From: Symbiodinium natans
Lineage: Eukaryota > Sar > Dinophyceae > Suessiales > Symbiodiniaceae
Assembly: GCA_905221605.1 (NCBI GenBank)
Contig: CAJNDS010000211.1
Coordinates: 122,001 to 186,000 of the forward strand
DNA: 64,000 nucleotides
Direction: 5' to 3'
Part shown: positions 39,436 to 49,939 of the stretch, one piece after another
How the letters are laid out: each line of letters starts with the position of its first letter
Position numbering within the stretch: the first letter of the stretch is position 1
The notes under the pieces: generated by a model
The model's input: only the letters and a program-made list of their open reading frames with translations
What the model was told of the DNA's origin: nothing
The model's database searches: none
Program-made: the position numbers and the translations under genes

Positions 39436-39977
39436 CTACTGTCCCTGTACAAAAACTGAATCTCGCTTTACTTGGATCATCATCTTGAAACAAACTGCAA
39501 AAGAAAACTTTCCTGAGCTAGGAAGGATACACCATCCTTTCTGCTCACTGCCAAGCTCACTTCTCTTCTTCTTTTCCTTCTTCACGAAAAGCTTGTGATC
39601 TCGTAGAAGGTGCCGGAGTCGTCCTTGCTGCTGCTTCCTGTTCATTCTTCTTTTCCTGTCTCCTGGCTCTTGTCTTTTCCTTTTGGCTCCTCCTTTCCTT
39701 TGCCTTTTCCTTTCAAGAGTTCCTCCATCTTTTTGACCCAACGACTGTGCGGTGGCTCTTTTCCTTCGCTGTCAAAGAAGTACCAAAACTGTGTGTCGTT
39801 GTTCCACTTCCACTGGTAGAACTTTTCCTTGAACTGGAAGACGGCCTAGCTGTTCCTTGCGTCGTCCTTTCCTGAGCCTTTCGCCTTTCACGTAGTTCTC
39901 CATCGAGCACGGGCCTTTTTCCTTCACCTCACCTCTGGGTCTTCCTTCTCCTTCTTCTGTTCTTCAGGCTTCCTTTC

Positions 39978-41112
39978 CTAGGCTCCTTCTTTTCCTTTGC
40001 TGGGCTGTCCTCCTCTGTTGCTGATCCTGCATCGCTTCCTCTTTGGCTGAGTGCCTTCTCTAGCCTTGCAATCCTTTCCTTGTCCTTCTCTCTTTCCTCC
40101 ATAAGCAAGAGGACTGCTTCCTCTAGCTCCTTCCTTGCTGCTGCTTCCTTCTCTGCTGCTGCTGCCTGGGCTGCTGCCTTCTTCCTGCGCCTTTCCTTCC
40201 AAAGTCCTTCTCAACTTTTCCTTCAGCTCCTCTCTTCCTTCCTTGCCTTCTCCTCCATGGCCTTTCTTGTTCTTGTTCTTTCCATTTCCTGTTCCTTTCT
40301 CGCGCTTGTAGGCGTAGTCGTAGTCGCACCAAATCTTTTCCTGCGTCACGTAGCGCTGCCTCCAGATCGAGCCATTCTCGGTGTAGAACTTCCACTCGGA
40401 CGAAAAATCGCGTGGGTACGCGAAACCGTTTTCCTTCTCCTTCGCCTCATTTGCTTTCCTTTGGATCTCCTCGTTCACCTTGCGGATCTTCTCGGCGATG
40501 CTCTCGGCTTCTTTTCCTTCCTGATCCTTCCTTTCCTTCGAACTTGTAGATGAGGTAGTCCACGATGTAGCTTCATCCAATCCTTCCTGCTTTTCCTTCG
40601 AACTGGTAGTTGAGGTAGTCCACGGCGTAGCTTCTTCTTCCTTTGTCCTTCCTTCTTTCGAACTTGTAGTTGAGGTAGTCCACGTTGTTGCTCCTTCTTC
40701 CTTTGTCTTTCCTCCTTTCGAACTTGTAGGCGACGTAGTCCACGATGTAGTTTCCTGAAGATGCCCTTCACGACGAAGTTCTGCTTCTGCTTCTCTGCCT
40801 TTTCTTTCCTTCTCTGCGTCGTCGTCCTCGTCGTTTTCCTACAAAGTCTTCAAGGCTTTCCATGTGTTCCTGGAGGTCCTTGACGATCTGCTTCACCTCG
40901 TCTTTGGCTTCCTTTTCACTTTCCTTCATGTCCTTCACGAGGTTCTTGCTTTGACTTTCTGCTGCCAAACACGACATGTTCTCGTTCGTTTCCTGGAGAA
41001 TCTTGTTCGTCTTCTTCATGCTTTCCTGGCGTTCACTGCGAGTTGTGTCCAGAATCTCACGTAGTTCCTGGACCATCTCTTGGAAACTGGGGTTTCCTTC
41101 AGTGTCACTCAT
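39978..41112 (-). pseudogene. Lys/Glu-rich gag-like frame, frameshifted
   Basis: From ATG at 41112 (MSDTEGNPSFQEMVQELREI) a predicted coiled-coil, acidic-basic region runs about 90 residues to SLEDF. There the frame ends in Arg/Lys residues, but a shift at about 40840, next to an acceptor-like GTAG|GAA, gives a continuous frame (ENDEDDDAEKERKG, and so on) down to 39978. This second part contains four copies of a 20-residue repeat with WTTSTTSSKE, then an aromatic segment (EWKFYTENGSIWRQ and WCDYDYAYKRE) and a very Lys/Gly-rich tail. I do not recognise the family. Size and composition resemble the basic first ORF of a retroelement, and the nearby endonuclease remnant supports that. It could instead be a host gene with an unrecognised intron at the shift. 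Confidence 0.4.
40531..40760. repeat. 60-bp tandem repeat, four units
   Basis: The word TTCGAACTTGTAG followed by GGTAGTCCACG recurs exactly every 60 bp, starting near 40537, 40597, 40657 and 40717. The units differ by substitutions only, with no indels. A strict multiple of 3 without indels suggests that selection for an open minus frame acted at some time. Confidence 0.9.
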
Positions 41113-41341
41113 GGCTGCAAGGTTCCTAGCTGGCTTTCTACAGAATTCCTGTCCTACTTCTGAAGCTTGGGTTCGGCACTCGGAAAGCGGCGAGTTTCCT
41201 GCTGCTACTCCCTCTTCACAGACTGTTCCTACTTCTCACGCACATGCACTTCCCACATGAAAATGCAAAAGTTTGATACGCTTTCCTGACAAGGGCTTAG
41301 TTCCTATATCAGCGGTGTTGTCCTTGGTTCCTACTGGGTCG

Positions 41342-41900
41342 CTAACGGTTCCGTGCTTGTGGAGGTCCTGAAGAAACAAGGTTCTGATCTGCAAATGTTT
41401 GCATGGGGCTTCCATGGACCTCCCAGTCTACGGTCAAGGCGGTGAGAGCTTCAAGGCTGCGGCTCACCACTCCAAAGTCCAGCTCTGCTCCATGGTTGCA
41501 GGCCACCACTAAGATCTGCATTCCAGTCTTCCAACACAAGCCATGGTTTCGGGTTCTGACATATGCGACCAGAGAGGCTATGACCTCCGCATTCGTGGGA
41601 ACATTAAGGCCTTCACACAACAATGTAGTCCCACCTATCCTGTCTGAGGCCCACCGCTGTGCACCCCGCTTCCTTGCATTGATAAGTTGCTTTTTGTCAC
41701 ACTCCGCTGCATTTTGGATGCGCAATGGCGGTGCCCCCCAGCCGTGTGCCCTTCTGACAACGATGCCGGTTCAGCATACAGCCCAACCTAACGAGCGAGC
41801 TCTCTTACCATGCAGCATCTCTGGGGTGAGGCCGGTTTCCTGCAGACACACCACTTTGTTGAAACTGGTGATATTGGCACTTAGGCAGGTGACACAGGTT
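41342..41900 (-). pseudogene. LINE-type endonuclease (EEP fold) remnant
   Basis: The minus strand reads NITSFNKVVCLQETGLTPEM (near 41880), then after a stop GIVVRRAHGWGAPPL, then from about 41725 down a continuous frame with NVPTNAEVIASLVAYVRTRN and TALTVDWEVHGSPMQTF. In endonuclease/exonuclease/phosphatase domains of non-LTR retrotransposons, the order is LQET (metal-binding Glu), a variable middle, and GDWN before the next helix. Here LQET is kept, while the Asp-Asn pair has become DWEV. At least one stop (near 41775) and probable indels are present, so the copy is dead. No reverse transcriptase of this element is visible next to it. Confidence 0.5.
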
Positions 41901-42544
41901 GGGCGACGTGGCCGTGGCATCTAGCTCTGGTTCTTCATCTCCTGGATTCGTCTCTTCTTCACCTGTCTCATCTTTTTTTTTTAAAGCGGGCGCCTCTTTA
42001 CTACATCAGTAGCACAGTAGGCCGTTCTTGTGGGGCTCGCAACTAGGTGTGAGACAAGGACATCTACTTTGAGAGCCAAACTGTACAAGCCAGCGAGTGA
42101 AAAAGAAGTCGTGACTACAAAGAAGCAACCGCTAGCGCAGAGGCCCTTATTGCAAGACAACTTAACGCAAGGCCAGCATGGTGAGACCAATGCAAACAAG
42201 AACCTACCGGCACCAATCACTCAGCTGCCCGTCACCCATAGCAATGCTGCGCCACGTCTGGTACAGACATTAAGCGAAAGTATGGGTAGGCCGTAAGGCA
42301 AGGAACCTCCGTCACCTAAACTGCTCAACGCGTCCGTAGAGACAGTCTCCACACAAGCGCCAGGGCCGTAGCAATAGCACTCAGGACTCCTTGTTGGGTT
42401 GGCAAGAAAGTTGCAAGCACACTAAGCACAATGCACACAGAGTGCCAGAAAAGGCGCCCCCTCCCCCCCCGACGAGCGGGGGCAGGCAAGGGGCTGGTGT
42501 GGCTACACAATGCTGCCGTACGGGGTAAACCTGCTTGAAGTGCT
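41901..42544. other. No gene recognised
   Basis: T-rich run at 41969. Short frames on both strands, including a minus frame (42325-42600) with one hydrophobic stretch and no motif. Confidence 0.4.
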
Positions 42545-42753
42545 CTCAAAAAATCGGCCGCTGCGCGGGGCTCCGAGTTATAAGGCCCCTTGACTCTCAC
42601 ACTTGACGCGCGGTTGGCTGCAGACCGTTACGCAGCCTTGGGGGCCTTAAACTGCACCAGGCTAAGCATGCCAAGCCGATAGGCTCCCGGTACCTGGGAA
42701 GCACACCAGCCAGCAGCCTTTGGGGCTCAAAAAATCGGCCGCTGCGCGGGGCT
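42545..42753. repeat. Direct repeat pair, 28 bp, 181 bp apart
   Basis: CTCAAAAAATCGGCCGCTGC followed by GCGGGGCT occurs at 42545-42572 and 42726-42753, identical in both. Both are followed by similar words (ATAAGGCCCCTTG and ATATGGCCTCTTG), so a longer diverged duplication of about 180 bp is likely. Confidence 0.8.
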
Positions 42754-42878
42754 GTAAGAATATGGCCTCTTGCAAGCAGCGCTCCAGGCCCGCTCTATGG
42801 CCATGGTTATGTGAGGACGCCCGGACTCACACAGCGCCGGACTACACCTGATGCGGGACCCACAGCAAAGTGCTAGGC

Positions 42879-43235
42879 CTAGTCACTTCTGGACATGCTG
42901 GGATAGGTTGAAGCAGCAGTTCCTCACATCCCTTCTGGGCCTTCTGGCGAAGGTTCCGGCAGCCGTTTGCGGGGCCTAAGCACTTCTGGGCCTTCTGGAG
43001 AAGTTTTAGGCAGCAGTTTGAGAGGCCTACTCACTGCTGGGCCTTCCGGAGAGTTTTAGGCAGCAGTTTGAGAGGCCTAATCACTCGAGCCCTCCAGGGA
43101 AGGTCGAGGCAGCAGTTTGTGAAGTTTAATATCTGGGCCTTCAGGTAACTGTTGGGACAGCAGTTTGAGAGGCCTAATCATTTCTGGGCCTTCTGAAGAT
43201 GTTTGAGGCATCAGTTTGAGAGGTCTACCCACTGC
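42879..43235. repeat. About 51-bp minisatellite, first cluster
   Basis: Seven or so imperfect units of the type CTTCTGGGCCTTCTGGAGAA, GTTTTAGGCAGCAGTTTGAG, AGGCCTAATCA. On the minus strand the units give a repeated peptide of about 17 residues (for example KLLPQTSSEGPEMIRP). The same unit returns at 43671-43826, immediately before the transposon pair. Unit length near 51 keeps a frame in many units. Confidence 0.85.
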
Positions 43236-43429
43236 TTCTGCTTGCCACAGCGCAGGAGGGCGGGCGCCCTCCTGGCCGGGCAGTGAGGCTGCGGGCAAGG
43301 TGTCCAAGATGCCTGTCAATAGATGCAGCGTCCTTGCTTGGCATCCAGACACTTAAAGATACTGCGATCACTCAGCGGCCGATTTTTGCGACTGCAAACC
43401 TGTCACAGAAATGGGCAGTTTGCGCAGGA

Positions 43430-43665
43430 CGATACACATCTCTGCTGCTCCCAGGTCCTGTGAGAGCCGATAGGCTCGTGATATCTCTCCGCCTTGCTCT
43501 CAGGCCCCGTAGGTCAATAAGCTTCAGGCTCGAGATCTCTCTCCCTGCTGCTCCCGGGCCCGGAGAGCTTATAAGCTTCAGGTTTGCGATTCCTGAAACC
43601 CGATAGGCTTTAGGTTCGCGATGTCCCTCCCTGCTGCTCCCAAGTCCCGAGGGACCACAAGCTTA
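43430..43665. repeat. About 65-bp minisatellite between the 51-bp clusters
   Basis: Units contain TCTCTCCCTGCTGCTCCC, GGGCCCGGAGAGC/CCCGAGGGACC, AAGCTTCAGGTTCGCGAT. Three to four imperfect copies. It is a different unit from the flanking 51-bp family. Confidence 0.75.
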
Positions 43666-43670
43666 CGTGC

Positions 43671-43826
43671 ACGACCTAACCTCCTCTGCGCCTTCTGGTA
43701 GGGCAGAGGCAGCAGATTCTGTCATTTCTTCTGGGCCTTCTGGCAAAGGTTCCGGCAACCGTTTGCGAGTCCTAATCACTTCTAGGCCTTCTGAAGAAGT
43801 TTTAGGCAGCAGCTTAGGGTCTACTG
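43671..43826. repeat. About 51-bp minisatellite, second cluster
   Basis: Three units (TCTGCGCCTTCTGGTAGGG, TTCTGGGCCTTCTGGCAAAG, TTCTAGGCCTTCTGAAGAAG) with GGCAGCAG and CCTAATCA words. Same family as 42879-43235. Confidence 0.85.
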
Positions 43827-43970
43827 CTAATGAACAGGCTTGTCCCTGCCGGTTGTTCCGGCACTTTTCCAGCAGAAACAGGAGCATCCATGCCGGGTAC
43901 AGTATCACACATCCCGCTTGTCGGACGTTGGAGCTTCAAGCATTGAGCGCTTCCGGTCCCACGGCGAGCT

Positions 43971-45701
43971 TTACTCTTTAAACAAAAGGTCATACGCATA
44001 GCCCATGGCGCGATTTCGCGGCCATATGCATTGGCTTGCTTCTTTCGAAGGTGGAGAACGACCCGCTGCTTGAGGGTCTATTTCAAAAGCTTGCAGCTTC
44101 TTGGACAGACAAGGCAGAGCTTCGCCCAGACACCCTGTCAAACTAAAGGATTTGCGCCACGATCTGCGGGACCAAAAGTCTTCCCGCGCTCTCATGAGCA
44201 AACGTACCCAGTCCAACTTGCTGACTTGTCCGTCACCAAGCTGTCGTAAGATTTGGTACTCCGTTCGGAGCCACCACTTGAAAGAGAAGAAGCCGCGCAC
44301 GTCGAGCGGCTGCAGCAGGAATGTTGCGCCGGCCGGCACGAAATTCAATTTGATGTCAACCTCGCACGCCCGTAGAAAGACTTCTTTGGAAAGGTGGCAT
44401 GGAGCCACATCGAGGGTGAGAACCGGTTCCAGCAACCATCTCCAACCGTCCAACGCTAGCGAAATCAGGTCCAGCATTGCCAAAAGCAGTGATGTGGAGT
44501 TCCATGAGGAGACTGTTCGCCAGACATGTGTCCCCGGGCGGCATTCTGCGGCCACTGTCTGCATCAAGCCCAGTGTAAACACGGACTTATTCCCGATGAC
44601 GAAATGTGGCAAGCTCTGCTGAAGCTCGTCGTTGTCTGATATCACTGCCACATAGCTCACAAATGTCCGCAAGTCACCCTTGCGAACCGGCAGACGTGGG
44701 CCCTCCACGTCTGCTCCCCAGTGGCGGCGTTGGACCACCAAGCCACAAAGAGGGTGCGGCGTCAGAGCTACAGATGTCTCATCAAGGTTGAGATGCAAAA
44801 GACGTCGGGGTGCACTTGCATGTCGAAGGAAGCTGAGCGATTGGAAGAACACCGCCACCTCTGCCCGGACACAAATTCAGATTTGGGCCCCCCATTTTTT
44901 GGGCCAGAAAGCGGTCCCGTTTTTGGTACTGGGCCGATTTGCAACTCCAAATATGATGCTTGCTTGTGACCCCAAAAAAGGCTCCTCAATCTATGCAAAA
45001 AGTCTTAACTTCAGAAGAAAATGCACCCAAGCCTTCTGGGGCAAGCCCGCAGGCTCCACAGCCACACGCACTGGCACGGTTCCTCTACTCACATCCCAAC
45101 GTTTACACCATCGCTGCAACCACTTCCGGCCGCCACGGTTTGTGGCAGCCCGGCAGCCAGCATGATCACCCAATCTTCGTCGAAACTCGAAGAGGGCCGC
45201 CTCCGAGGTCGGAGCCGAGTGACAACGAAAGTTCTGCTGCCGAACCCAGCGAAAAAGGTTGGCCTCTGCCAAGAAAACGTGAGCTTCTCGAGAAGCATGT
45301 TTTTGGGCCGCCGTCTGCGGATCTGTACAGGCATGAACATCAGAAGCCGCAGCTTCCCGGTAAAGATTCTGGACAAACGTAATGCTTGGCAGCGTGTCGT
45401 CAGACGCTGCACGCCTCTGTAGTTGTCGGGCGTGCTGCATGGCCACTATTGCATTGTGACCGCTGAGAACATAGGTACACAAGACCTGATGCCGCTGCTT
45501 TGGGGAAAGTCCGCACGGCCAACTCACTCTGTGGGCTTTTCGGGCTGCCCTGACAAGCGGCCGCTGTCCTTCTCGCAAGCGCTGTTGCAGCTCGCGGCAG
45601 GTCCGCTTCAGAGAACACAAGCGACAGGTAGCTGCTTGGCAACGGCACTCCATGGTACAGAGCACTTCAGCACCGCAAAGCACTTCCTTTTGGAGGCTCA
45701 T
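43971..45701 (-). CDS. DDD transposase, copy A (two exons, apparently intact)
   Basis: Segment 1 (45701 to about 44997) starts MSLQKEVLCGAEV, is Cys/Arg-rich, and ends with a CENP-B-type helix-turn-helix-like stretch (GRKWLQRWCKRWDVSRGTVP). Segment 2 (about 44858-43971) is a DDE_1-type catalytic domain: LNLDETSV, LTLDVAPCHLS and VPAGATFLLQPLDVRGFFSFK match the three acidic motifs of pogo/Tigger transposases, so a DDD triad is present. The segments are in the same frame but separated by 138 nt with two stops. Removing 44859-44996 as a GC-AG intron (TTT|GCATAG to GCAGAG|GTG) joins them in frame. The role is cut-and-paste transposition at inverted repeats. An immobile domesticated gene is possible but less likely, given the second copy. 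Confidence 0.65.
44859..44996 (-). other. Putative GC-AG intron inside the transposase
   Basis: 138 nt between the two coding segments, with TAG and TGA in frame. The left boundary on - is TTT|GCATAG and the right boundary is GCAGAG|GTG, giving phase 0. In copy B the same stretch has lost one T (46960s), which would break a frame but is harmless in an intron. It contains inverted GGGCCC/CCCAAAA words. Confidence 0.45.
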
Positions 45702-45959
45702 GCGCAGGCAAACTGCGGAAGTGCGAAAACGTCAGACGAGGCTTGGAGATGTAACTCTTGCAAGATTTCGTCGACAGTCTGCCTGCACCACTACCAACTA
45801 CGTCGCTGACTCCTGACGCTAAGAACTTGGCCAGACATGCACACGACAAGCTGTGACGAACGACAGTCAAATACGGTCGATTCAATCTCGGCAAGGGCAA
45901 CACAATGGCCCTCTATCCTTACGTCATGGTCGATGTGCGAACCAACAACGACTTGGCAA

Positions 45960-47937
45960 TACAGTATCACACATCCCGCTTGTCGGACGTTGGAGCTTCA
46001 AGCATTGAGCGCTTCCGGTCCCACGGCGAGCTTTACTCTTTAAACAAAAGGTCATACGCATAGCCCATGGCGCGATTTCGCGGCCATATGCATTGGCTTG
46101 CTTCTTTCGAAGGTGGAGAACGACCCGCTGCTTGAGGGTCTATTTCAAAAGCTTGCAGCTTCTTGGACAGACAAGGCAGAGCTTCGCCCAGACACCCTGT
46201 CAAACTAAAGGATTTGCGCCACGATCTGCGGGCTCTCATGAGCAAACGTACCCAGTCCAACTTGCTGACTTGTCCGTCACCAAGCTGTCGTAAGATTTGG
46301 TACTCCGTTCGGAGCCACCACTTGAAAGAGAAGAAGCCGCGCACGTCGAGCGGCTGCAGCAGGAATGTTGCGCCGGCCGGCACGAAATTCAATTTGATGT
46401 CAACCTCGCACGCCCGTAGAAAGACTTCTTTGGAAAGGTGGCATGGAGCCACATCGAGGGTGAGAACCGGTTCCAGCAACCATCTCCAACCGTCCAACGC
46501 TAGCGAAATCAGGTCCAGCATTGCCAAAAGCAGTGATGTGGAGTTCCATGAGGAGACTGTTCGCCAGACATGTGTCCCCGGGCGGCATTCTGCGGCCACT
46601 GTCTGCATCAAGCCCAGTGTAAACACGGACTTATTCCCGATGACGAAATGTGGCAAGCTCTGCTGAAGCTCGTCGTTGTCTGATATCACTGCCACATAGC
46701 TCACAAATGTCCGCAAGTCACCCTTGCGAACCGGCAGACGTGGGCCCTCCACGTCTGCTCCCCAGTGGCGGCGTTGGACCACCAAGCCACAAAGAGGGTG
46801 CGGCGTCAGAGCTACAGATGTCTCATCAAGGTTGAGATGCAAAAGACGTCGGGGTGCACTTGCATGTCGAAGGAAGCTGAGCGATTGGAAGAACACCGCC
46901 ACCTCTGCCCGGACACAAATTCAGATTTGGGCCCCCCATTTTTTGGGCCAGAAAGCGGTCCCGTTTTGGTACTGGGCCGATTTGCAACTCCAAATATGAT
47001 GCTTGCTTGTGACCCCAAAAAAGGCTCCTCAATCTATGCAAAAAGTCTTAACTTCAGAAGAAAATGCACCCAAGCTTCTTCTGGGGCAAGCGCGCAGGCT
47101 CCACACGCACTGGCACGGTTCCTCTACTGGCACATCAGCAACGTTTACATCATCGCTGCAACCACTTCCGGCCGCCACGGTTTGTGGCAGCCCGGCAGCC
47201 AGCATGATCACCCAATCTTCGTCGAAACTCGAAGGCCGCCTCCGAGGTCGGAGCCGAGTGACAACGAAAGTTCTGCCGAACCCAGCGAAAAAGGTTGGCC
47301 TCTGCCAAGAAAACGTGAGCTTCTCGAGAAGCATGTTTTTGGGCCGCCGTCTGCGGATCTGTACAGGCATGAACATCAGAAGCCGCAGCTTCCCGGTAAA
47401 GATTCTGGACAAACGTAATGCTTGGCAGCGTGTCGTCAGACGCTGCACGCCTCTGTAGTTGTCGGGCGTGCTGCATGGCCACTATTGCATTGTGACCGCT
47501 GAGAACATAGGTACACAAGACCTGATGCCGCTGCTTTGGGGAAAGTCCGCACGGCCAACTCACTCTGTGGGCTTTTCGGGCTGCCCTGACAAGCGGCCGC
47601 TGTCCTTCTCGCAAGCGCTGTTGCAGCTCGCGGCAGGTCCGCTTCAGAGAACACAAGCGACAGGTAGCTGCTTGGCAACGGCACTCCATGGTACAGAGCA
47701 CTTCAGCACCGCAAAGCACTTCCTTTTGGAGGCTCATGCGCAGGCAGACTGCGGGAAGTGCGAAAACGTCAGACGAGGCTTGGAGATGACTCTTGCAAGA
47801 TTTCGTCGACAGTCTGCCTAAGCTGTGACAAACGACAGTCAAATACGGTCGATTCAATCTCGGCAAGGGCAACACAATGGCCCTCTATCCTTGCGTCATG
47901 GTCGATGTGCGAACCAACAACGACTTGGCAATGCAGT
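45960..47937 (-). mobile_element. pogo/Tigger-like DNA transposon, copy B
   Basis: Second head-to-tail unit, nearly identical to copy A across about 1.9 kb, starting at the same ACAGTATCACAC word directly after copy A's end. Its end reads GGCAATGCAGTAAG where copy A has GGCAATACAGTATC, so the join lies in a shared CAGTA. Both a tandem duplication and insertion next to an older copy fit. Confidence 0.75.
46033..47737 (-). pseudogene. DDD transposase, copy B (broken)
   Basis: The catalytic segment (46902-46033) keeps LNLDETSV, LTLDVAPCHLS and LLQPLDVRGFF, but lacks six residues present in copy A (REDFWS, an 18-nt deletion). The N-terminal segment has a nonsense codon at 47150-47152 (Trp to TGA within the WCKRW helix) and, further on, a second stop and a 2-nt insertion near 47075. 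The N-terminal DNA-binding part is therefore not made whole. Several other differences from copy A are multiples of 3, while the putative intron carries a 1-nt change. Confidence 0.65.
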
Positions 47938-49690
47938 AAGTACCACCACAATAAGGCCTTCGCCGCTCTATGCTGCAACTAGCACTGTCACAAGAGTGAG
48001 GGGCAGACCGAAACCTAAGCAGCAAACCCTAAACCCATGCACCTCTGCACACCTGCTGCCACCACGCACAGTAACAAGACGCCTTTGCGGAGCCCCGCAG
48101 CGCTAGGTGCACATTGGCAAGTGGATGATAAGAAAGCATCTTTAAGTGAAAGGGAATGCTGAAGGACTTTTGACACTACCTTTGCTTGCCCGGCACGCTA
48201 CACCTGGCAAGGACTTGGACTTCTTAGCGTAACTGCAGGTTTTGGATTCCCCCTTCTCTTGGCAACAATAGGAACCCAAGAACCTGTGACATCTACTAAA
48301 CCTGGAACGTCTAGCATAGACCGTGAACTTCGAAACCTGAGATTCAACAACACACCTTCCAACAAGAGTTAGATCACCGAGGTTTTAAGACAACATGGCA
48401 AGAGATGAAACCTCTTGGAAGACCGGAATAAAACCTTCCAAAACACAGAATCGACCTTCTAAACCCTTGTACAACAAAACAAAGCAAACTTGAACCATAA
48501 GACAAGTGAAGAACCAACGCCCTTCAGCTTAAGCGGCGTTTGTTCAGCCATCTGGAAAGCCGCAGAAGGGTGGAAGTCCGTGCTAAGGGTCTGGCTTTGC
48601 TTTGAACCCTGCAGATGGTGGACTCTGTGAGCCACCAACCTCGACTCCGACCTCGACGAGCCCGAGGCGACCCGACCGATCGCTGAAACTTGACTCTTCG
48701 GTCAGATTCTCGACCACGACCATCTTGCCTGCCTTCCGATTTGCCTTTACCTTTCCCTTTGCCCTTTGTCTTTGCCTTTGTTCGTCTTGCTTTTGCCTTT
48801 CCCTTTTCCTTTGTTTTTACCCTTCGAAGAAGTCCGGTAAGAAGCAGAGGTAAGAACGGCGACTGCTTGAATGTTAAGCACAATTTTTCCGTGAGTGCAA
48901 TGCATCAGCTCCAACTGCGCCACACAAGCCGTCTGCCTCAGAGCAAGATCAGCACTCGCTCACTCATAAGCCATATTAGTCTGGGTGTGCAGTTTGCTTG
49001 AAGCATCGTGCTTGGAAGAATGCTTCAGGCAAACCATTTGAATGCTCAAATGCAGTGGTGAGCTTTGATTTTGGAACCTGAGCTGAAAGGGCGACAATGT
49101 TCTTGGCATGTCTGAGTTAAAGCCGTGCTGGGCAGAACCGTGCTAGCAAGGCTGTGTTTGCAGTTTCTACACCAAAGCCTTGCAGAGGCTTGGCATTGAA
49201 CTGGAGACATCTGCAACTGCAGAACAAGACGAGTTCAACTGCACTGCTACAACGTTCATGTTGCGCGCAACGACCAAACCAAATTTTTGAAAGACAAAGT
49301 CTTTCCACAATGTGAAAAAGTGCGAGCGAAGCGAGCAAAACACCGGAGCACATCTAAAATGTGTTTTGTTGTTAGAGCTTTGTTTTTTGATACATTTTTG
49401 ATCGTCTTACTTTTGCTGACAGGTTTTTTGCTTGTGCCGTTTTTTCGACTTACTTTTTCAATAAACAATTTAAGGTTTTTTTTCAAGGACAAGTGGTTTC
49501 TGTCCAAAACGGCACTGTCAGAGGCCCGCTTTTAAGCAATTTTAAATTGCGAACTTGGAAAATCAAGAGGAGCTTTTGACGGAGAAGACGCGCTTGGCCA
49601 TTGTTTCAAGCTGCTTTTTCATTATCTTCAAAGATGTTTGAAAGCCACTGCAACGCACCTCTTTTTGCTTTTTAGCAACCAAATCTGAAC
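47938..49690. other. No recognised gene; a Lys/Gly-rich minus frame
   Basis: The minus frame 48524-48883 includes an alternating Lys-Gly/Lys-Ala run (KAKARRTKAKTKGKGKGKGK) like basic tails of retroelement ORF1 proteins, but has no second motif. A telomere-like word lies at 48024-48037. 49270-49560 is T-rich. No gene is supported. Confidence 0.4.
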
Positions 49691-49774
49691 ATTAAGGTTG
49701 TGCTGGGAAAGAGGGCCTGGAGGTTCCAGTTTAATACACCCCTTCAGGCCCCACAGTTGCAGCCGCAACCAGCA

Positions 49775-49935
49775 GAAAGAGAGAAAGAGAGAAAGAGAGA
49801 AAGAGAGAAAGAGAGAAAGAGAGAAGAAGAGAGAAGAAGAGAGAAGAAGAGAGAAGAAGAGAGAAGAAGAGAGAAGAAGAGAGAAGAAGAGAGAAGAAGA
49901 GAGAAGAAGAGAGAAGAAGAGAGAAGAAGAGAGAA
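49775..49935. repeat. GA-rich microsatellite: (GAGAAA)n then (GAGAGAAGAA)n
   Basis: A six-base unit AGAGAA runs to about 49820, then a 10-bp unit GAAGAAGAGA repeats about 11 times without change. Purine-only on one strand for about 160 bp, so triplex formation is possible. Overlapping Glu-Arg frames are artefacts. Confidence 0.95.
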
Positions 49936-49939
49936 AGGA

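Larger units (their letters stand above)
43898..45960 (-). mobile_element. pogo/Tigger-like DNA transposon, copy A
   Basis: A unit of about 2.06 kb that repeats head to tail as copy B (45960-47937). It carries a two-part transposase on the - strand. The left edge is TACAGTATCACACATCCC. The right edge, read inward, is TACTGTATTGCC, a short and imperfect inverted match (CAGTAT/CTGTAT) flanked by TA. This would fit Tc1/mariner-superfamily ends with TA target sites, but the termini are too weak to be certain. Compared with copy B it has about 60 bp extra near 45790-45850. Confidence 0.7.

Noticed and set aside
42879-43826. CRISPR array
   Set aside because: The units are imperfect contiguous tandem repeats without unique spacers of fixed length, in a eukaryotic genome.
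44021-44622. Plus-strand frames across the transposase (also 46093-46666)
   Set aside because: They mirror the conserved minus-strand transposase and are duplicated only because the element is.
48524-48883. Lys/Gly-rich minus frame as a retroelement ORF1
   Set aside because: Only the basic composition supports it; no coiled coil, zinc knuckle or neighbouring polymerase.
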